From: Cymbidium sinense
Lineage: Eukaryota > Streptophyta > Magnoliopsida > Asparagales > Orchidaceae
Direction: 5' to 3'
Assembly: GCA_021442155.1 (NCBI GenBank)
Contig: JAKCPB010000339.1
Coordinates: 62,001 to 126,000, forward strand
Length of the DNA: 64,000 nucleotides
A model generated the notes under the pieces. It was not told the DNA's origin. It was given only the letters and a program-made list of their open reading frames with translations, and made no database searches. Position numbers and translations under genes: made by a program. Below, piece after piece: positions 36,201 through 49,207 of this stretch. Numbering within the stretch: position 1 is the first letter of the stretch; each line of letters opens with the position of its first letter.

Positions 36201-37013
36201 TTGTTCCACCATTTGAGGAATTGTTTAAGACTTTTAATAAGTTAATCTCTTCATCCCAATAATAGAATCATGGATAAAGAGGATCTCAATTAGTAGCAAC
36301 CACCTCCACAAATCTATCATCCAGAAGCCACATATTTTGAAAATGGAAAGGAATATGAGAAGAGGGGGACTCCGTATTAACCTTAACACAGATTAGCAAA
36401 GGAGAATGGTCAGATAATGTTCTACTGAGGTGTTCAACAGAAGTAATCGAAAAGGAATTGATCCATAGGTCATTGAACAAAATCCTATCAAGTCTTTGCC
36501 AAAGTCTATGATTATTCCAAGTGAATTGAGAGCCAATAAAACCTAGATCGATCAGGTGGAAATCCAGGATCATATTATTAAATTCCTCCATGGAGAATAG
36601 GTTAGGAGCATTTCCACCCACTCTTCGAAGAGGAAGAGATAGTGTTAAAATCCCCACCCACAAACTAGGGAGCATTAATGCAAGAAATTAACCGGATCCC
36701 CCAGTGCTCTTTCTACCATACCTACTATGGAGGCATAAACAAAAGATCCAAAATATGACCAATTACCAAAAGATATTTAGCATTCACCGGGTGAAGGTCC
36801 TGGATAATATGAATAAAGAATTTTCCAAAAGATCCAAATTTTATTATTTCACAAAAAAACTACTAAAGCTAGTCATTCAACATATTGAATGCTAGAAGGA
36901 AGGATAAAGGGTTCCAAGATTTAAAAGAAATGTTATGGGGAACTAAGTTGTTGAGTCTATTACAAAGAGAGGAGCCTATCCTCTCGCAGATTCTAGATCA
37001 AGAAAGAGACCAT
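33258..37013 (-). pseudogene. L1-1 ORF2 (endonuclease-RT-zf-RVT-RNase H), broken
   Basis: The start codon at 37013 directly follows the ORF1 stop. The endonuclease N-terminus is damaged, but its C-terminal part is open at 36286-36675, including LIDLGFIGSQFTWNN and the catalytic LSDHSPLL (36396-36420). RT then reads GFVKGRSIFDNVLLAQKIV (about 35405-35465) and KLDISKAYD (near 35340-35370). After a frameshift at about 35223-35260 comes a 311-codon frame (34325-35260) with GIRQEDPLSP, where the usual G is E, and the catalytic box FTDD (35033-35044; usually YADD or FADD). A zf-RVT region (AWHILLDAILLKKGFHLP, CQCC) lies near 33880-33970. RNase H is at 33214-33693, with the first Asp in VNTDGS but Lys for the usual Glu in the A-E-L block. 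It is inactive. Confidence 0.9.
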
Positions 37014-38358
37014 TTACTTTGGATGAGAGGAGATCTAGTAACTCGCAAAGTTAGGAAATTTAGATTTAGATGATTTTTTCTTTTTGTAACGAAAGTCATT
37101 GTCCAAATCTACCTCACCATCGATAATGAATGTCTAGTTAAGTGTTTGTGCCAAGAGGAGCAGATTAAAGATCATTTCTCCTTCTTCCAATTCAGTGTTG
37201 ATGATCTGATACAACTTAAGTTTTGGGTTTAGATCAGGATTAGAAGAGGAATCGCAGGATGGAGTGGAATTAGGCAAAATACAAATACCTAAATTAGGGG
37301 TGGAAGTTATCTCTAAATATTGCATATCCTCCAATCCTACATTAGTATTCATATGATGTTTAGCTAATGGAGATACAGAAGTAGGGATATTTGCATTAGT
37401 AAGGGAATCACCATTGGGATCCAAAGACCAAGCATTAATGTCAATATTGTTATTTTGTAATCCAACATGAGGAGCTGTTCCTTTAATAAGTGCCAATGTA
37501 ATTGCTATCCATCTTGGATTGGTTGGTGCTATGAACTGGGGATCATCTTTATCAAGTTGTATTAGTAGCCATATCATGTAATGGTTCATTCAAAGTGGCT
37601 TTAATGGGTGCCTTTGGGTACCATTTTTCTTTAAATGTGGATGGGCTACAATCAAGAAATCCATGCCCATGAATTATACGATGGGAGCAAAATATAGGGA
37701 AGTTTTCAAATTCTTCTTTTTGTAAATAGTCATATTTTTCTGACGCTAACCAAATTTCCTTAGGATATTTTTTAGTGATGTCCAATTCCACAACAAAAGG
37801 TCTAGCTAGAAGCGCTGTTTGGTCCAACCTGGAGAGAGAATAGACCAACTATAGCATAGAGGATTAAAGAAATGCTAAGGTTAGGAATAGACAACCAAAC
37901 TGGAACAATAGGAGATTCCTCAATGTCGAAAAAAGGAGTCCATTTCAATAACCACATTTGGCAATTAAAAACAAAATACGATCATCTTGCAAAAACACAA
38001 GAATAATCCAAATCATTAGATAATTGAATCAATAAATGCCGAGAATCAATCAGACCCATCAAAAAAACTCCAACAAATGAAAAAGCGGATATTATCCATA
38101 GAAGGATTCGAGAGCAAATTTACCAACCAAAATTCAAATGGTTTTTTTTTTCCACCATTGAATCTGAGCATAATAGCGGTACTCTGAAAGATATAGAAAC
38201 AAAATTGAAAGACTTACCGTGGTTTTGCCTTACCCACAAGCACCTCCTTGAAAGATTTAGTAGCCATGGAAGGATTTGAGCTAAGTTTAGAGAGGATCCA
38301 TAATTGTCACGACGACTGATGTGGGGTTCCCCCAAGGGGGAGCCAAGGTAGAATCCAT
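37014..38358 (-). pseudogene. L1-1 ORF1 (DUF4283, zinc knuckle), broken
   Basis: The start at 38358 (MDSTLAPPWGNP) aligns with the ORF1 start of the plus-strand copy, so this start is preferred over longer frames. The DUF4283 region is frameshifted and full of stops. The later part is open at 37552-37848, with VVELDITKKYPKEIWLASEK followed by FPIFCSHRIIHGHGFLDC. This is a C-x2-C-x4-H-x4-C knuckle whose second Cys has become Arg. A further open piece (37134-37589) covers the acidic tail ending ELEEGEMIFN. ORF1 proteins of plant L1s bind the element RNA. Confidence 0.85.
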
Positions 38359-38560
38359 GATCAGTAATAAAGCAAAACAGAGAAATGAAAAATGGCCTCT
38401 GGTTTGAGATCAAGCACGATCGGAACCACACACTACAGTAGGGGAGGAAAATCGCTGAAGAGGGATGACGGCTAGGGCAGAGGTTTGAGGAGAAAAGGGG
38501 AGCTCGGAACCCTGAAGCAATTTTAATAAAGTAGCAATTTGAATATCTTTGCATGACTGC

Positions 38561-38771
38561 AGTATTTACTTTTTTTATTGTAGCAATTTAAAAATCTTTG
38601 CATAAACGTAGTATTTACTTTTTGATACAAACATATTTCGCGACAATACATTAATTGTTAGAGTTTTATGGTAAAATCTATTGTGAAGATTTAAACCACT
38701 GAAGTTCTATAGATATAGCAAAATTAATATCACATAAAATAATTTATTATTATACTTATTAAAAAACCCTC

Positions 38772-38820
<49 letters not shown>

Positions 38821-41800
38821 AAATGAGTCCTCCACTTTCATCAAAGTATAGCAGCAATTTATTAACCATTTTAATGCATGATTTGCACATGTTTAACAAT
38901 TCTAAATCTAATGATTGAAATTGTTGAAAGCAGTAATATTCCTTACTCTCTTCTCCCAGATTTTTGAATTGAGGATATGATGGTAAGGCTTGTATAGTAG
39001 TAAATGTTATCTTTTTTTTAAAAAAAATAGAGAATATTCTTTAAGTGTGTTTTTTTTGTTTTAATTATTGAAATTACATACTTATATGAAAATACTGGAA
39101 ATAGGATTTTTTTAATTTTGAGAGGCATGATATTTATTTATATGTTATTCAAAATTCACTTAATCAAGCATGATGCTAAATATAATTTTAAATAAATAAT
39201 GTTATGTATAAATTTTACAAGTATTTGATGCCAAATCAACTGCAAAACTAAACCGACAAGGCAAAATTTTACAAGATTTGATTAATTAGTAGATAAATAT
39301 AATTTAATAGCTTTTTATTTAATTCTAATTTATTTATATATAAATTGGAGTCCGTCATCCTTCAATATATTGAATTTTGAAAGACCTTATGTTTGAATAG
39401 TAAATGTTAAATTTATCCTAAGAATAATGATAAGATCAAAAATTTGTCCACATGATTAAGGATAAATATTAATATTTTGTCCAATATCTTAAATGATGGA
39501 CATAATATCTAGATCATTAGTGTATAAAGAGATTTATATACGTACAAAAATATATAGAAATCAAGGGAAAAATTTACTTCAAATTATATGAATAATCATC
39601 TCTGAAGCTTATGGGTATAGAGGGTGAAATTATATAAGTAATTCTTACTGTCATTTATTACCAGGTAAAATTTTAAAGATATATATATATATGTGAGGTT
39701 AAAGAAATTCTTGAGAGTAGTTCAAGTAGTTTTACACTTTTCACAATATCATTATTTTTTTAATAAAAAAATCTTCATCTTAAACAAATTTGGAATTAAA
39801 TAAAAAGCTATTTAAACTATGTTTATCTACTAGTTAATGAAATACTTATAAAATATAGCATAAAAATATGCGCAGATCATTAAAAACATGCCTATTTAAA
39901 AATTTTCATCAAAATAAAATAAATTAACAAATTCATATATTCATGCATTTTGAGATAAAACATTAAGAATTTAATAAAATATTGATCAGGAGAATGAGAG
40001 ACTTTATATAAGCATCAGAAAGTTGGAGTAACTCCAATAACAGATAATAGTGAAATCTAAATCCAACCAAATTGACAAATACTTTTAAAAAATGATTACA
40101 TGTAAGTTATCCGTTTAACTGATACTTTTCTTTGTCCCGTTAAAGCACTCATATATTACAAGTCGCCTGCTAAACGAAATAATTATATTAGACACTTAAA
40201 TGGGTGATTAGCGCCACATCAGATTCGACGTGGCAAGCAAGTCATCTATTAAATGAGGGACTATAACTATATCTAACTTTTTTAAGATACTTTAATTATT
40301 AATTACATTTGAAATCATATTTATTTTAAAAATTTTGCCGACCGACAATAAGGATGAATGATAATAATGTAAGAATCTATTAAGAGTTCGTATAAAGTTC
40401 GATTTGAATTTTTCCTAGTTGTTGCAATAATTGTATATTCAATTCAACCATGCAATCGAACTCAAAGAAAAAATTATGGAAAAAAAAAAGATATATTAAA
40501 TTTATATTTTTTATTTTTAATTAAAAATAAAAAATTAAATTAACATAAGTAAGAACAACTTATAAATTATGAAAAATTATGATTAAGTATTTTAAATTAT
40601 GCATGATTTTATTTTTATGCATCAAAATCACAATTGTTAATGTTATTTTAAAATATATTGCAATATCCTCCTCAAAATATGTTATCAATGAACTCACAAA
40701 AAATCAGAATAATCTTATCATGATAATATTTATTATTAAAAATATATATTCAATTATTGTAGTCAGAACAGGTAGTATAATGATATATCTAATTAATTAA
40801 TTAATAAGAGAATATATCATCTATTTTTTTTGTCTTAGTTAATATTTGAAATAAATTAAAAATTATGAAGAACTTTTAAAAAAAATATTGCTTTTAATGA
40901 GCTTCAATATTAAAATTCGAATTAAAAGTTTAAGTATAGTATTTTTTATGTCAAGTCTTCAAGATAAAATTTAGTTATAATTTAATAAATATTATCAATT
41001 TTGATGATATATATCCATCTTAAGAACTTAATACTAAACTCAAAATCAATAATTCAACAACATTTTTTAAATCTATTATTAATATCTTGTAGTATATTTA
41101 AAGTGTACAAAAAAATATTAACTATAATATTGCTTTATTGTAATAATATTCTTTCTATGATAAAATTATTGTTGAGATTGTGAAATCTTTAGTGTATTAT
41201 CCAATATTAATGAGCTCCATAAAAATTTAGGGGTTGTGATTGTCTCCCTTAGTCACCCTTGATTCCACCACTGATTCAATGAAGAGGGTGAACTAACAAA
41301 TATATAAAAATTTTTACATAATCAATGAAGTTCATTAATTAAAGATAATCAGTATTTTTGAAGCACTTGGTCAAATGTTTGTATCAGTGGTTTTTGGGGT
41401 AACTGAAGCAAATTGTTAGATGCCCCATTATGTAAACATTGATCAAGTAAAGTAAGGGCATCCACGTACTTTTTTTTAATCATTTATTAACCTTCAAAAT
41501 TAGAAGTGGATTCTAAACTCAGTTTTCATTTACACAGAAGCAATTGAAATGACCTTATGTAAAGAGAAAATACTTAAAACTTGCTAGGATATGGAATGAA
41601 TGTTGGGTTGACGAGGCTGACGGAGAGCTAATTCAGGGTTACGGTGTTAGAATGAGTGCTAAAATTGGGTGATTAAGGATTTTAAGGTGGTATAGGTGTA
41701 AAAATAATGTTTTGGATGTTAGATATAAAAATAAGAATATTTTGAGTGGTATGTATGACAATCTTTAATTATTTTCAAGAATTTTATCTGTATTTTGTAA

Positions 41801-42473
41801 GATAATAGTGAAATCCTTATAAAATTTTATTTTACATTAAAAAAAGAGTAGGTATTTTAAATCAATATAATCTTCTTGTGTAAAAAAGGAATCACTTGTG
41901 ATAAATTTGTAACATATATTAGAATATCATTCATCTCGTGAATTTCTCACTTTTGGCCATCTTCATCATCATGGTAAGCTACTCATCAACCAATAGATAA
42001 AATCAACCATATTCAAAGAACTTAACCAAATATGTCCTAATATTTTAAGGAATTATTTTTGTTTAAAGTTAAAAAAATTTAGTTGGTCAATTAAGTGTCT
42101 TTACTTTTTGTTGATGCATCTCATAAGTGTCCATGTAGAGACATAAGAAATAATGTCAACTCGCTTAGTAAGTTATCCTTCCCCAAACTCCAATCCCTAC
42201 CAACATCTTCCGCCTCTACACTCTTTCCCTTGTGGTTTTATAAAGGAGTGTGCAAGATTAATACTTACACACCATTATAAGTGTACACTTTATAATTTTA
42301 ATTTAAGTCAAATTCAATTGGACTATAGAGAGAGAATAAGTAATTTGACTTCATTCCATTAGTAGACATTGATATCTTTAATGAGCATCAATATTAATGT
42401 TGATTAAGATCATTAGCTTTATTTTTGATGATAGGTTTTGATATCAATGTAGACAATGAGTGTGAGAAAATTT
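38561..42473. other. AT-rich spacer without recognisable gene
   Basis: Very AT-rich, especially 40480-41180. It contains a (TA)n tract and a small hairpin near 40213-40234 (GCCACATC, loop AGATTC, GACGTGGC; one mismatch), a type of word seen in MITE or promoter sequence. The small open frames (40579-40800, 42095-42362) have no domain and are probably chance in AT-rich DNA. The right copy of the duplication starts at its end. Confidence 0.55.
38778..38818. repeat. (TA)n microsatellite
   Basis: About twenty TA units in the spacer just upstream of the 5' end of the L1-1 minus-strand element. Confidence 0.95.
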
Positions 42474-42759
42474 AGGGAAACCCATAAACTTTAAAATTAA
42501 CTTTATTTTAGTGATTGAATATGCATTAGGAATATTTTATTGTCTTGAGAGATAAAAGATACAATTTTGTAATAGATTCAAAACCTAAAATAAAGAGGGG
42601 TTTCTTAGTATTGTACATAAATGTGATAAATATAAAGATATACTATCTAAAAAATAAAAATATCATCTAGCCATGGATTTGAATATAATAATAGAAAAAG
42701 TTTTCAAAATTTGTCTATTGCATTCCAAGAAGTTTCCTTATTTTAAATTTTATTTTAAT

Positions 42760-44022
42760 TATCGGTGTAAATTATAAAGGAATTAAGTTAATGTGTCATA
42801 CAGTAAAATTATGGGAGTGAGTAATTGAGCATAGATTATTATTTCTTGAAATTAGTTTGGATTTATGTTGTGTAAACCTACTATGGATGTTATACATTTG
42901 TTGAGAGATTTGATGAAGATGTATCGAGAGAGAAAGGAAGATATTCATATGATAGTTGTTGATTTAAAGATAGCATATGATAAAGTTCCCAGAGAAGTAC
43001 TTTTGAGAGTTATTGAATAAAAAAAGTTAATATTATGTATATTCAAGTAATTAAGGATGTATATATTGTATTTGCTACTTGTATTCAAATACAAAGAAGA
43101 TTGATGAAATATTTTCCTATTTCAAGTAGATTATATCAAGACTCAGCTTTAAACCCATATATTTTTTGCTTTGGTTATGGGTGTTCTTACTAATCATATA
43201 TAAGAGGATGTACCACTACTATATGTATTTTTCTATTGATATTTTTCTTGTTCATAAGACTAGAGAGGGAGTTTAAGAGAAACTTTATTATGGAGGTCAA
43301 CCGTAGAATCTAAAGGTTATCATTTAAGTAGATCTAAAACAAACTACACGAGTGTAATTTTAGTAGTAGTAGATCTAGTAGTAGGATTGTGAGAATGGGT
43401 GATCAAGTCATTAAAAAGAGTGAATGTATTAGATTTCTTAGGTATACTCTTCAAAGTGATGGTAAAAAAGATAGAGGTGTTAGCAGTATAATTCAAGTAG
43501 AATTGTTGAAGGAATGCACCAGACCTTTTGTGTGATAAAAAGTACTGCTTAACTTAAGAAAAAATTTATATGATAGTTATGACACTTACAATGCTTTATG
43601 GTACAGACATGTTGCCTAGTAAAAGAGAAGCATAACATTGTTTAAAGTGTTTTGGTGATGAGGATGCTTAGGTGGCTAACTAGCTTTACACATAGAGATA
43701 AATTGTGAAATGAATATATACATAAAAAGGGTGAAACACTCCAATGGTGATAAGATTAGAGAGAGTCATCTTTGATGGTTTGGTCACATAATACGTCAGT
43801 CATCTAATGATCTAGTTAGGAGAGTAGATGTATTAGTTTTGTCCTATGATAAGAAATACAAAGGCAGACTTAAAAAGACTTAATTGGGAAGTATAAAAAA
43901 TAACCTTATTTTATTAAAATTAAATGAGAATTTAACATTTAATAGAACACAATAGAGAAAAAGGATTCATGTAGCTAACCTCATATAGTGGGATAATGGC
44001 TTGTTGTTGTTGTTGTATGAAG
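42760..44022 (+). pseudogene. RTE-type LINE remnant 1 (right copy)
   Basis: This is the counterpart of the remnant at 2744-3993 with the same 5' truncation point, so both descend from one insertion and were copied with the block. The KGIKLMCHTVKLWE region (about 42777-42818), VDLKIAYDKVPREVL (about 42960-43005) and the C-terminal parts up to a TTG tail (44000-44017) are readable between stops. The two copies differ in several one- to four-base indels. Confidence 0.85.
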
Positions 44023-46162
44023 TACATGTTCTTTATAGAGATAACCCCTTATATGTTCCAACTTCTCTTGAAACCGAAATAGGTCAGACTCTATTAAAGT
44101 TGCAATCCTACTTAAAAATGATTATCACTTAAACACACATAAGAGTTTGAAACTTTTGAGGTCAAGTCATATATTATGCAATATAGGTAAGCCCTATTTT
44201 AATTAGAAGAAATCTAACTCTAGAAACTAAAGCAAAGGATGCAGGGTATGTAATGCTCCTGGGCTAATGCTTTATATTTTATTTTTGGGTTTTTTTTCTT
44301 GTTTATTAAACTTAACTCTAATATGTGATGCAAATTTCATGTCCCAATAATTTTGGCCCTAACTAATGAGTAACTACCTCTTTTAAGCCAATTTTATCCT
44401 TAAAGATTATGTGACCTCTATTCATGCAATGGTGATAAAACATTTTAAGGAGAAGGTTGCAAAATAAATCAAATATATTGACAAAGCTTTTGGGAATTCT
44501 ACTTTATTTTATTCATAACTCATTTATTAAATTTTAATCTTAATAAAAAAATTTTAATTCAAGTTTATCATGGCTAAACCATGGGAAAATCATAAGCTTG
44601 TCGAACAAATTAAAAGTAAGCATTTCATTTCATTCAATGTGTACAAACAAAACGCAAACACATCAAACAAATTAAATAATTTTAAAAAATAATAAAGACG
44701 AGTGTGGCTGGGCAACAAATTAGTTCTAAAAAATTTAAAAAATTTATAGCTAAGCACTACCTTACACAACCTAGCTTAAACCTACTAACAGACTCAAACT
44801 TAACTTATGGACCTTCTTGCTTCATCTTTAAGTTTTCATGGCTGAAAAGACTATAAAGATTCACCATTTATGGCTCATTTTTGTTATCCTTTTAGTCCAC
44901 TGGAATCTCAAAGGCATATAAGACTTTCTAAGTTTTTAATCAGTACACTTATAACATCAAAAAATTGCAACCTTCCATTTACAAAATATATGTTAGTTCA
45001 TTTGTTATATTCAAAATACACAATCATTCAAACATTCATCATATCAAAAAATACCTAACACATTTACATGTCGTGCCACCCGCCTTATTAATTATTCTTA
45101 AGGGCCTTTAGTATTTAAGATTTTAAGTAACACCCACAAGTAAAACGATTAATTTCTTAGAAAAATAATAATAATAATATCACAATAGTGCTTTATTTAA
45201 ACATGATCACCAACAAAAAAAATAATTTTAGTTTAATCCTAAAGTTTCCACAATCCATCAATAAACTAACCTAGTACGTCATTGCATTACAATATATTAT
45301 TACAATAATCAGATAAAACAAATCATTCTAAATGTATAAGGGTTGTGTCTTATTATATATCTTGTGTATGCTAAGTCGTGCAAATATATGCCTATTAGGT
45401 TTCAATTTTCTAAGTTCAAATTGGATGTTTAATTTAACTAGATATGGTTTTAATTTAAGTGATTAGTCATTCAAAAGATTTTGTTTGAACTTTATTCTAT
45501 TTATGTTTTAATTATTTAAGAGTTTTTAAGAATGCACAAAAATAAGTTAACTTCACTAGATAATTAATATCAAGACCGTTTAGGCATCATAATGTTATAA
45601 AACATATGCTACATGAAACAATAAGGTATTTCATAACAATTTCTATCTATCGTAGATGGATTTTATGAATTTTTCTATTATCTAATTAATTTTGATTATA
45701 ATTTTGTAATATTTTTGTAAAAGAAATTAAAAAATATCTAAAATACTTTCTAAATTTATAAAACTATTATATAAGCAGAGAATATCAAATATAAATTTCA
45801 TAACTTTTTAAAATTACTTTAAATTATTTAATAATTTTAATAATTTTAAATTTCATAACATGACAAATTAAGAAAATAATAAAATAATTTTAAAATATAT
45901 GGGCAAATTCTCTTTATCGTAGAACAACAAAAGGAATTTTAATAAAAATTTAAGAATTATTCTAATATAATTCAATATTTTTGCACTTTAAATATTATTT
46001 ATTAATTAAATCATATTTTGTTTTAATTTTTATATTAAATTAATTTTATGACTTATAGAATTTTTCTAATGGTTTATATTAACCTTTGGAATCACACATA
46101 TAAATTTGGAATCAATTTGATTTATTTTAGATTTTTCGTTAGTTAATTAATAAATTAAATTT
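44023..46162. other. AT-rich spacer, duplicated
   Basis: Corresponds to 3994-6110 of the left copy. No gene is seen. Homology stops abruptly in the AT-rich word TTAATAAATTAAATTT at about 46160. Confidence 0.7.
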
Positions 46163-47380
46163 GGATAAAGAAGTTACCTTTTCTGAAGAAGTTACCTTTT
46201 ATACTTAAGAAAAATTGGATAAAGAAAACCTTTTCTACTTAAGAAAAATCATGCACATTGAACTTCTAAATTTTCTTAAATGGATTACTTAGCATGCATC
46301 ATAAAGTATGTTAAATACCCTCATTTACATGTATAGATATGCTTAGGGTCCATCTATATGCATGCTATATATGTTGGGAAAGAATTAAAGTAATGTGTGT
46401 TATGTGAATTTTGATTCATTTTTGTTAATCTTAAAATGTCTTTCTTTTTGGGTAGGTTTGTTTAGAGTTTATCTAAACTTAGGATTGATTAAAAGATTTA
46501 ATCAAAACATTCACCTAAATGATACTAAAATGTGAACCTACTTTAGAAATTACTTAGGTTAGGGAAGGAAAGAGAAGTTCTCTTCTCTTTCCCTCTGATC
46601 ATAACTTAGTAATTAATTGTAGGATCCACCTAAATCAAATCAAAACATAAAATAAAATCAACCCAAAATAATTAAACAATTTAAATGAAATCATCGCCTA
46701 AGTTGAATATGTTCTTCACACTTAGAAAATTTAAACCTAAAGCTATAGCTACATACCACACAACCCTTCAAAGCACATACATTAGCCTAAGTCAAGACTT
46801 AGGTTTGGTCAATGCATGGTTTGATGATTATTTTGTTTTATGATGTATGTTATAGCGTATATTCTTGTAGAATGAATGATAGGATGTTCTTAGTCTAACT
46901 ATTCTTTTCTATAGGGGATTATGCTTAAGGGGCGCTATCATAAATAAAAATATAAATGCTTTCACTTGCAGGTGCTTTATATCCCTAAGCATAATCCATA
47001 GGCTAGGTGAACTTAGTCACCCATCTGTGGGGTGATAAGTCCAATATACATGCTTGGGATTTGTGGTGTGTTTTGGCTAAACTTTATTTTGTAGCTATTA
47101 GCTAGATTTCTACTTTTCCTTTTCATGTAAAAAGGTTGTATAATTAGGATTTTGGAATGACTTGTTATGGGGATTAGGATGAACATTGGTCATAAGATCC
47201 TATCTTATGCACCATGTGAAGCCTTGGAGCATCCACCTTCCAACCATCCCAAAGGAGGAACCAAAGAAGAAAGAAAGAAGAAAAGAAGCTTGAAGACCCC
47301 CATAACAATGAATTCCTTTGCTTAATTGTAATTTAATTTATTTGTAATCTGGGTTGTATAAGGGTAAAGCTAGGCTATAA
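46163..47380 (-). repeat. Inverted fragment of the 23.8-24.9 kb repeat
   Basis: It replaces the sequence found at 6110-9545 in the left copy. The stretch 46240-47380 is the reverse complement of a diverged copy of 23760-24935. The first 75 bases carry a small duplication (GGATAAAGAA...ACCTTTT...ACTTAAGAAAAAT, twice). The right joint falls in TATAAAAAAAGAAAG (about 47376), which resembles the left-copy sequence CTCTAAAAAAAGAAAG near 9541, so joining by short homology is possible. There is no coding signal. Confidence 0.85.
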
Positions 47381-48366
47381 AAAAAGAAAGACGTTAATAT
47401 TACATATGTTCAAATCATTAAGGATAGGTATATTGGAGTTGTTACTCATGTTCAAACACAAGAAAGATTGGCTAAATAATTTCTTATTTAAGTTGGATTA
47501 CATCAAGAATCGGCTTTAAACCCATATCTTTTTGCTTTAGTTATGGATGTTCTAACTAGACATTTATAGGAGGATGTACCTCGATGTATGCTTTTTACTG
47601 ATGATATTCTTCTAGTTGATAAGACTAGAGAAGGAGTTTAATAGAAACATAAATTATGGAGATCAATCTTAGAGTCTAAAGGCTTTCATTTTAGTAGATC
47701 TAAAATCAAATACATGCCATGTAATTTTAGGTGTAAAAGATCTAGTGGTGTGGATGAGATAATGGGTGATCAAGTCATTAAAAAAGGTGAACGTTTTAGA
47801 TATTCTAGCTCTATTGTTCAAAGTGGTAGTTAAATAGATGATGATGTTGTTAGTAGTATTCATTTTCAATGGTTGATATAGACTAATTCATGGGACTTAT
47901 TGTGTGATAGAAACTTATCACTTAAATAAAATTAAGGAAAAATTTTATAAAATAATTGTGAGACTCCCAATGCTTTATGGTGCAAAATGTTGGCCAGAAA
48001 AAAGAAAAGCATAAAATTAAGATTAGTGTTGCAAAGATCAAGATTCTCAAGTGGATTAATGGCTTTACACTTAGAGATAAAATGGGGAATTAATACTATG
48101 TGAAAAGGTTGGAGTAGCTCCTATGACAAATAAGATTAGAGAGTCTTCTTAGATGATTTGATTGCATAAAATGTCGGCCATTTAATGACTTAGTTAGATG
48201 AGTAAAAATATTAGATTTGACATATGTTAAGAAAGGTAGAGGTCGACTTGAAAAGACTTGATTAAGAAGTATAAAAGTGTCAATATGACATAATGGAGAA
48301 GAAATATTCATGCATCTGAGCCCACATAGTGGGATAAAAGCTTCTTGTTGTTGTTGTTGTTGTTGT
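47381..48366 (+). pseudogene. RTE-type LINE remnant 2 (right copy), 5' part replaced
   Basis: Only the RT C-terminal half and tail remain, from the point matching 9545. The catalytic box reads FTDD (about 47593-47604), against FADD in the left copy. The tail is a clean TTG run at about 48343-48366. Sampled stretches are close to the left copy (about 95 percent by eye), clearly more alike than the RTE 1 pair. It is inactive. Confidence 0.85.
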
Positions 48367-49207
48367 AAGTCATTTTAAATAACATTTTAAATAAATGTTT
48401 AAACCACTCTTAGTGTTGATTTGCCTAAGTGTATGATAATTATCTAATTCCTTGTGATATTACATGTTAAATGTAAGTATTATATAAATGCAAGTTATTT
48501 ATTATTTTAATGATACTCTTGAATTATATTAAAAAAAATTTAAATATAAATTTTGGATTAGAATAAGTTTTCTTCTTCGGCATTTACATAAAAAAAACCT
48601 CTATTTAACAGACAATTCCAATAACTTATTGTTAAAAAATAACATTATTTAACTCTTAACAATTCTCTCTCGTAGGGTTGAATACTTGAATGGATAGGGT
48701 TGGAAGGGTTTATAATATTTTTGCCGCTTTCTTCCATCCTTATTCTTTAATTTTATATTTAATCATATATTTCGTATCATTAGTCATTTTATGAGTCAAT
48801 TAAGCTTAATCATTACTTTTCAGCCCTAATGTGGAATAACATATTTCATTGTTTGATGAAAGAATTATACACGAAACACACACTTATAAAAAATCAACCT
48901 TCCAAAAGTTTTGAATTATAATACATGGTGTGGCAAATATATTTTATAGTTTTATAAAGTAATACTTCAAATAAATATTTCTTTTGTTGATTTCAAGATG
49001 CATACAATGATCTAATTGGTAAATTTATATGATAAATCCAAATTATATACTTTCAACAATCACTCAAAATGATACTTATTTGAAAAGATATTGAATTGTA
49101 TTAAAAAATTATTAAATAGATAGATAGATAGATACATATATCATCATGATATCCTTATTTTATTCAAGAGACCGCAGAATCAACATAAGTTGACAACTCC
49201 AAAATCT
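48367..49207. other. AT-rich flank, duplicated
   Basis: Counterpart of 10543-11535, without the long TA tract. It contains a GATA microsatellite at about 49113-49133. It ends at CCAAAATCTATT, where L1-3 is inserted. Confidence 0.7.

Larger units (their letters stand above)
33200..38560 (-). mobile_element. Near full-length L1-type LINE, family L1-1, minus strand
   Basis: About 5.35 kb with all parts of a plant L1: a 5' leader (38560-38359) with GCCCTAGCCGTC-like 5'UTR sequence, ORF1 with DUF4283 and zinc knuckle, and ORF2 with endonuclease, RT, zf-RVT and RNase H. The leader and ORFs align with the plus-strand element at 61910-64000. Both ORFs are broken, so it cannot move by itself. The 3' end lies somewhere in the pyrimidine-rich stretch near 33165-33200; no clear poly-A tail or target-site duplication was seen. 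Confidence 0.88.
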
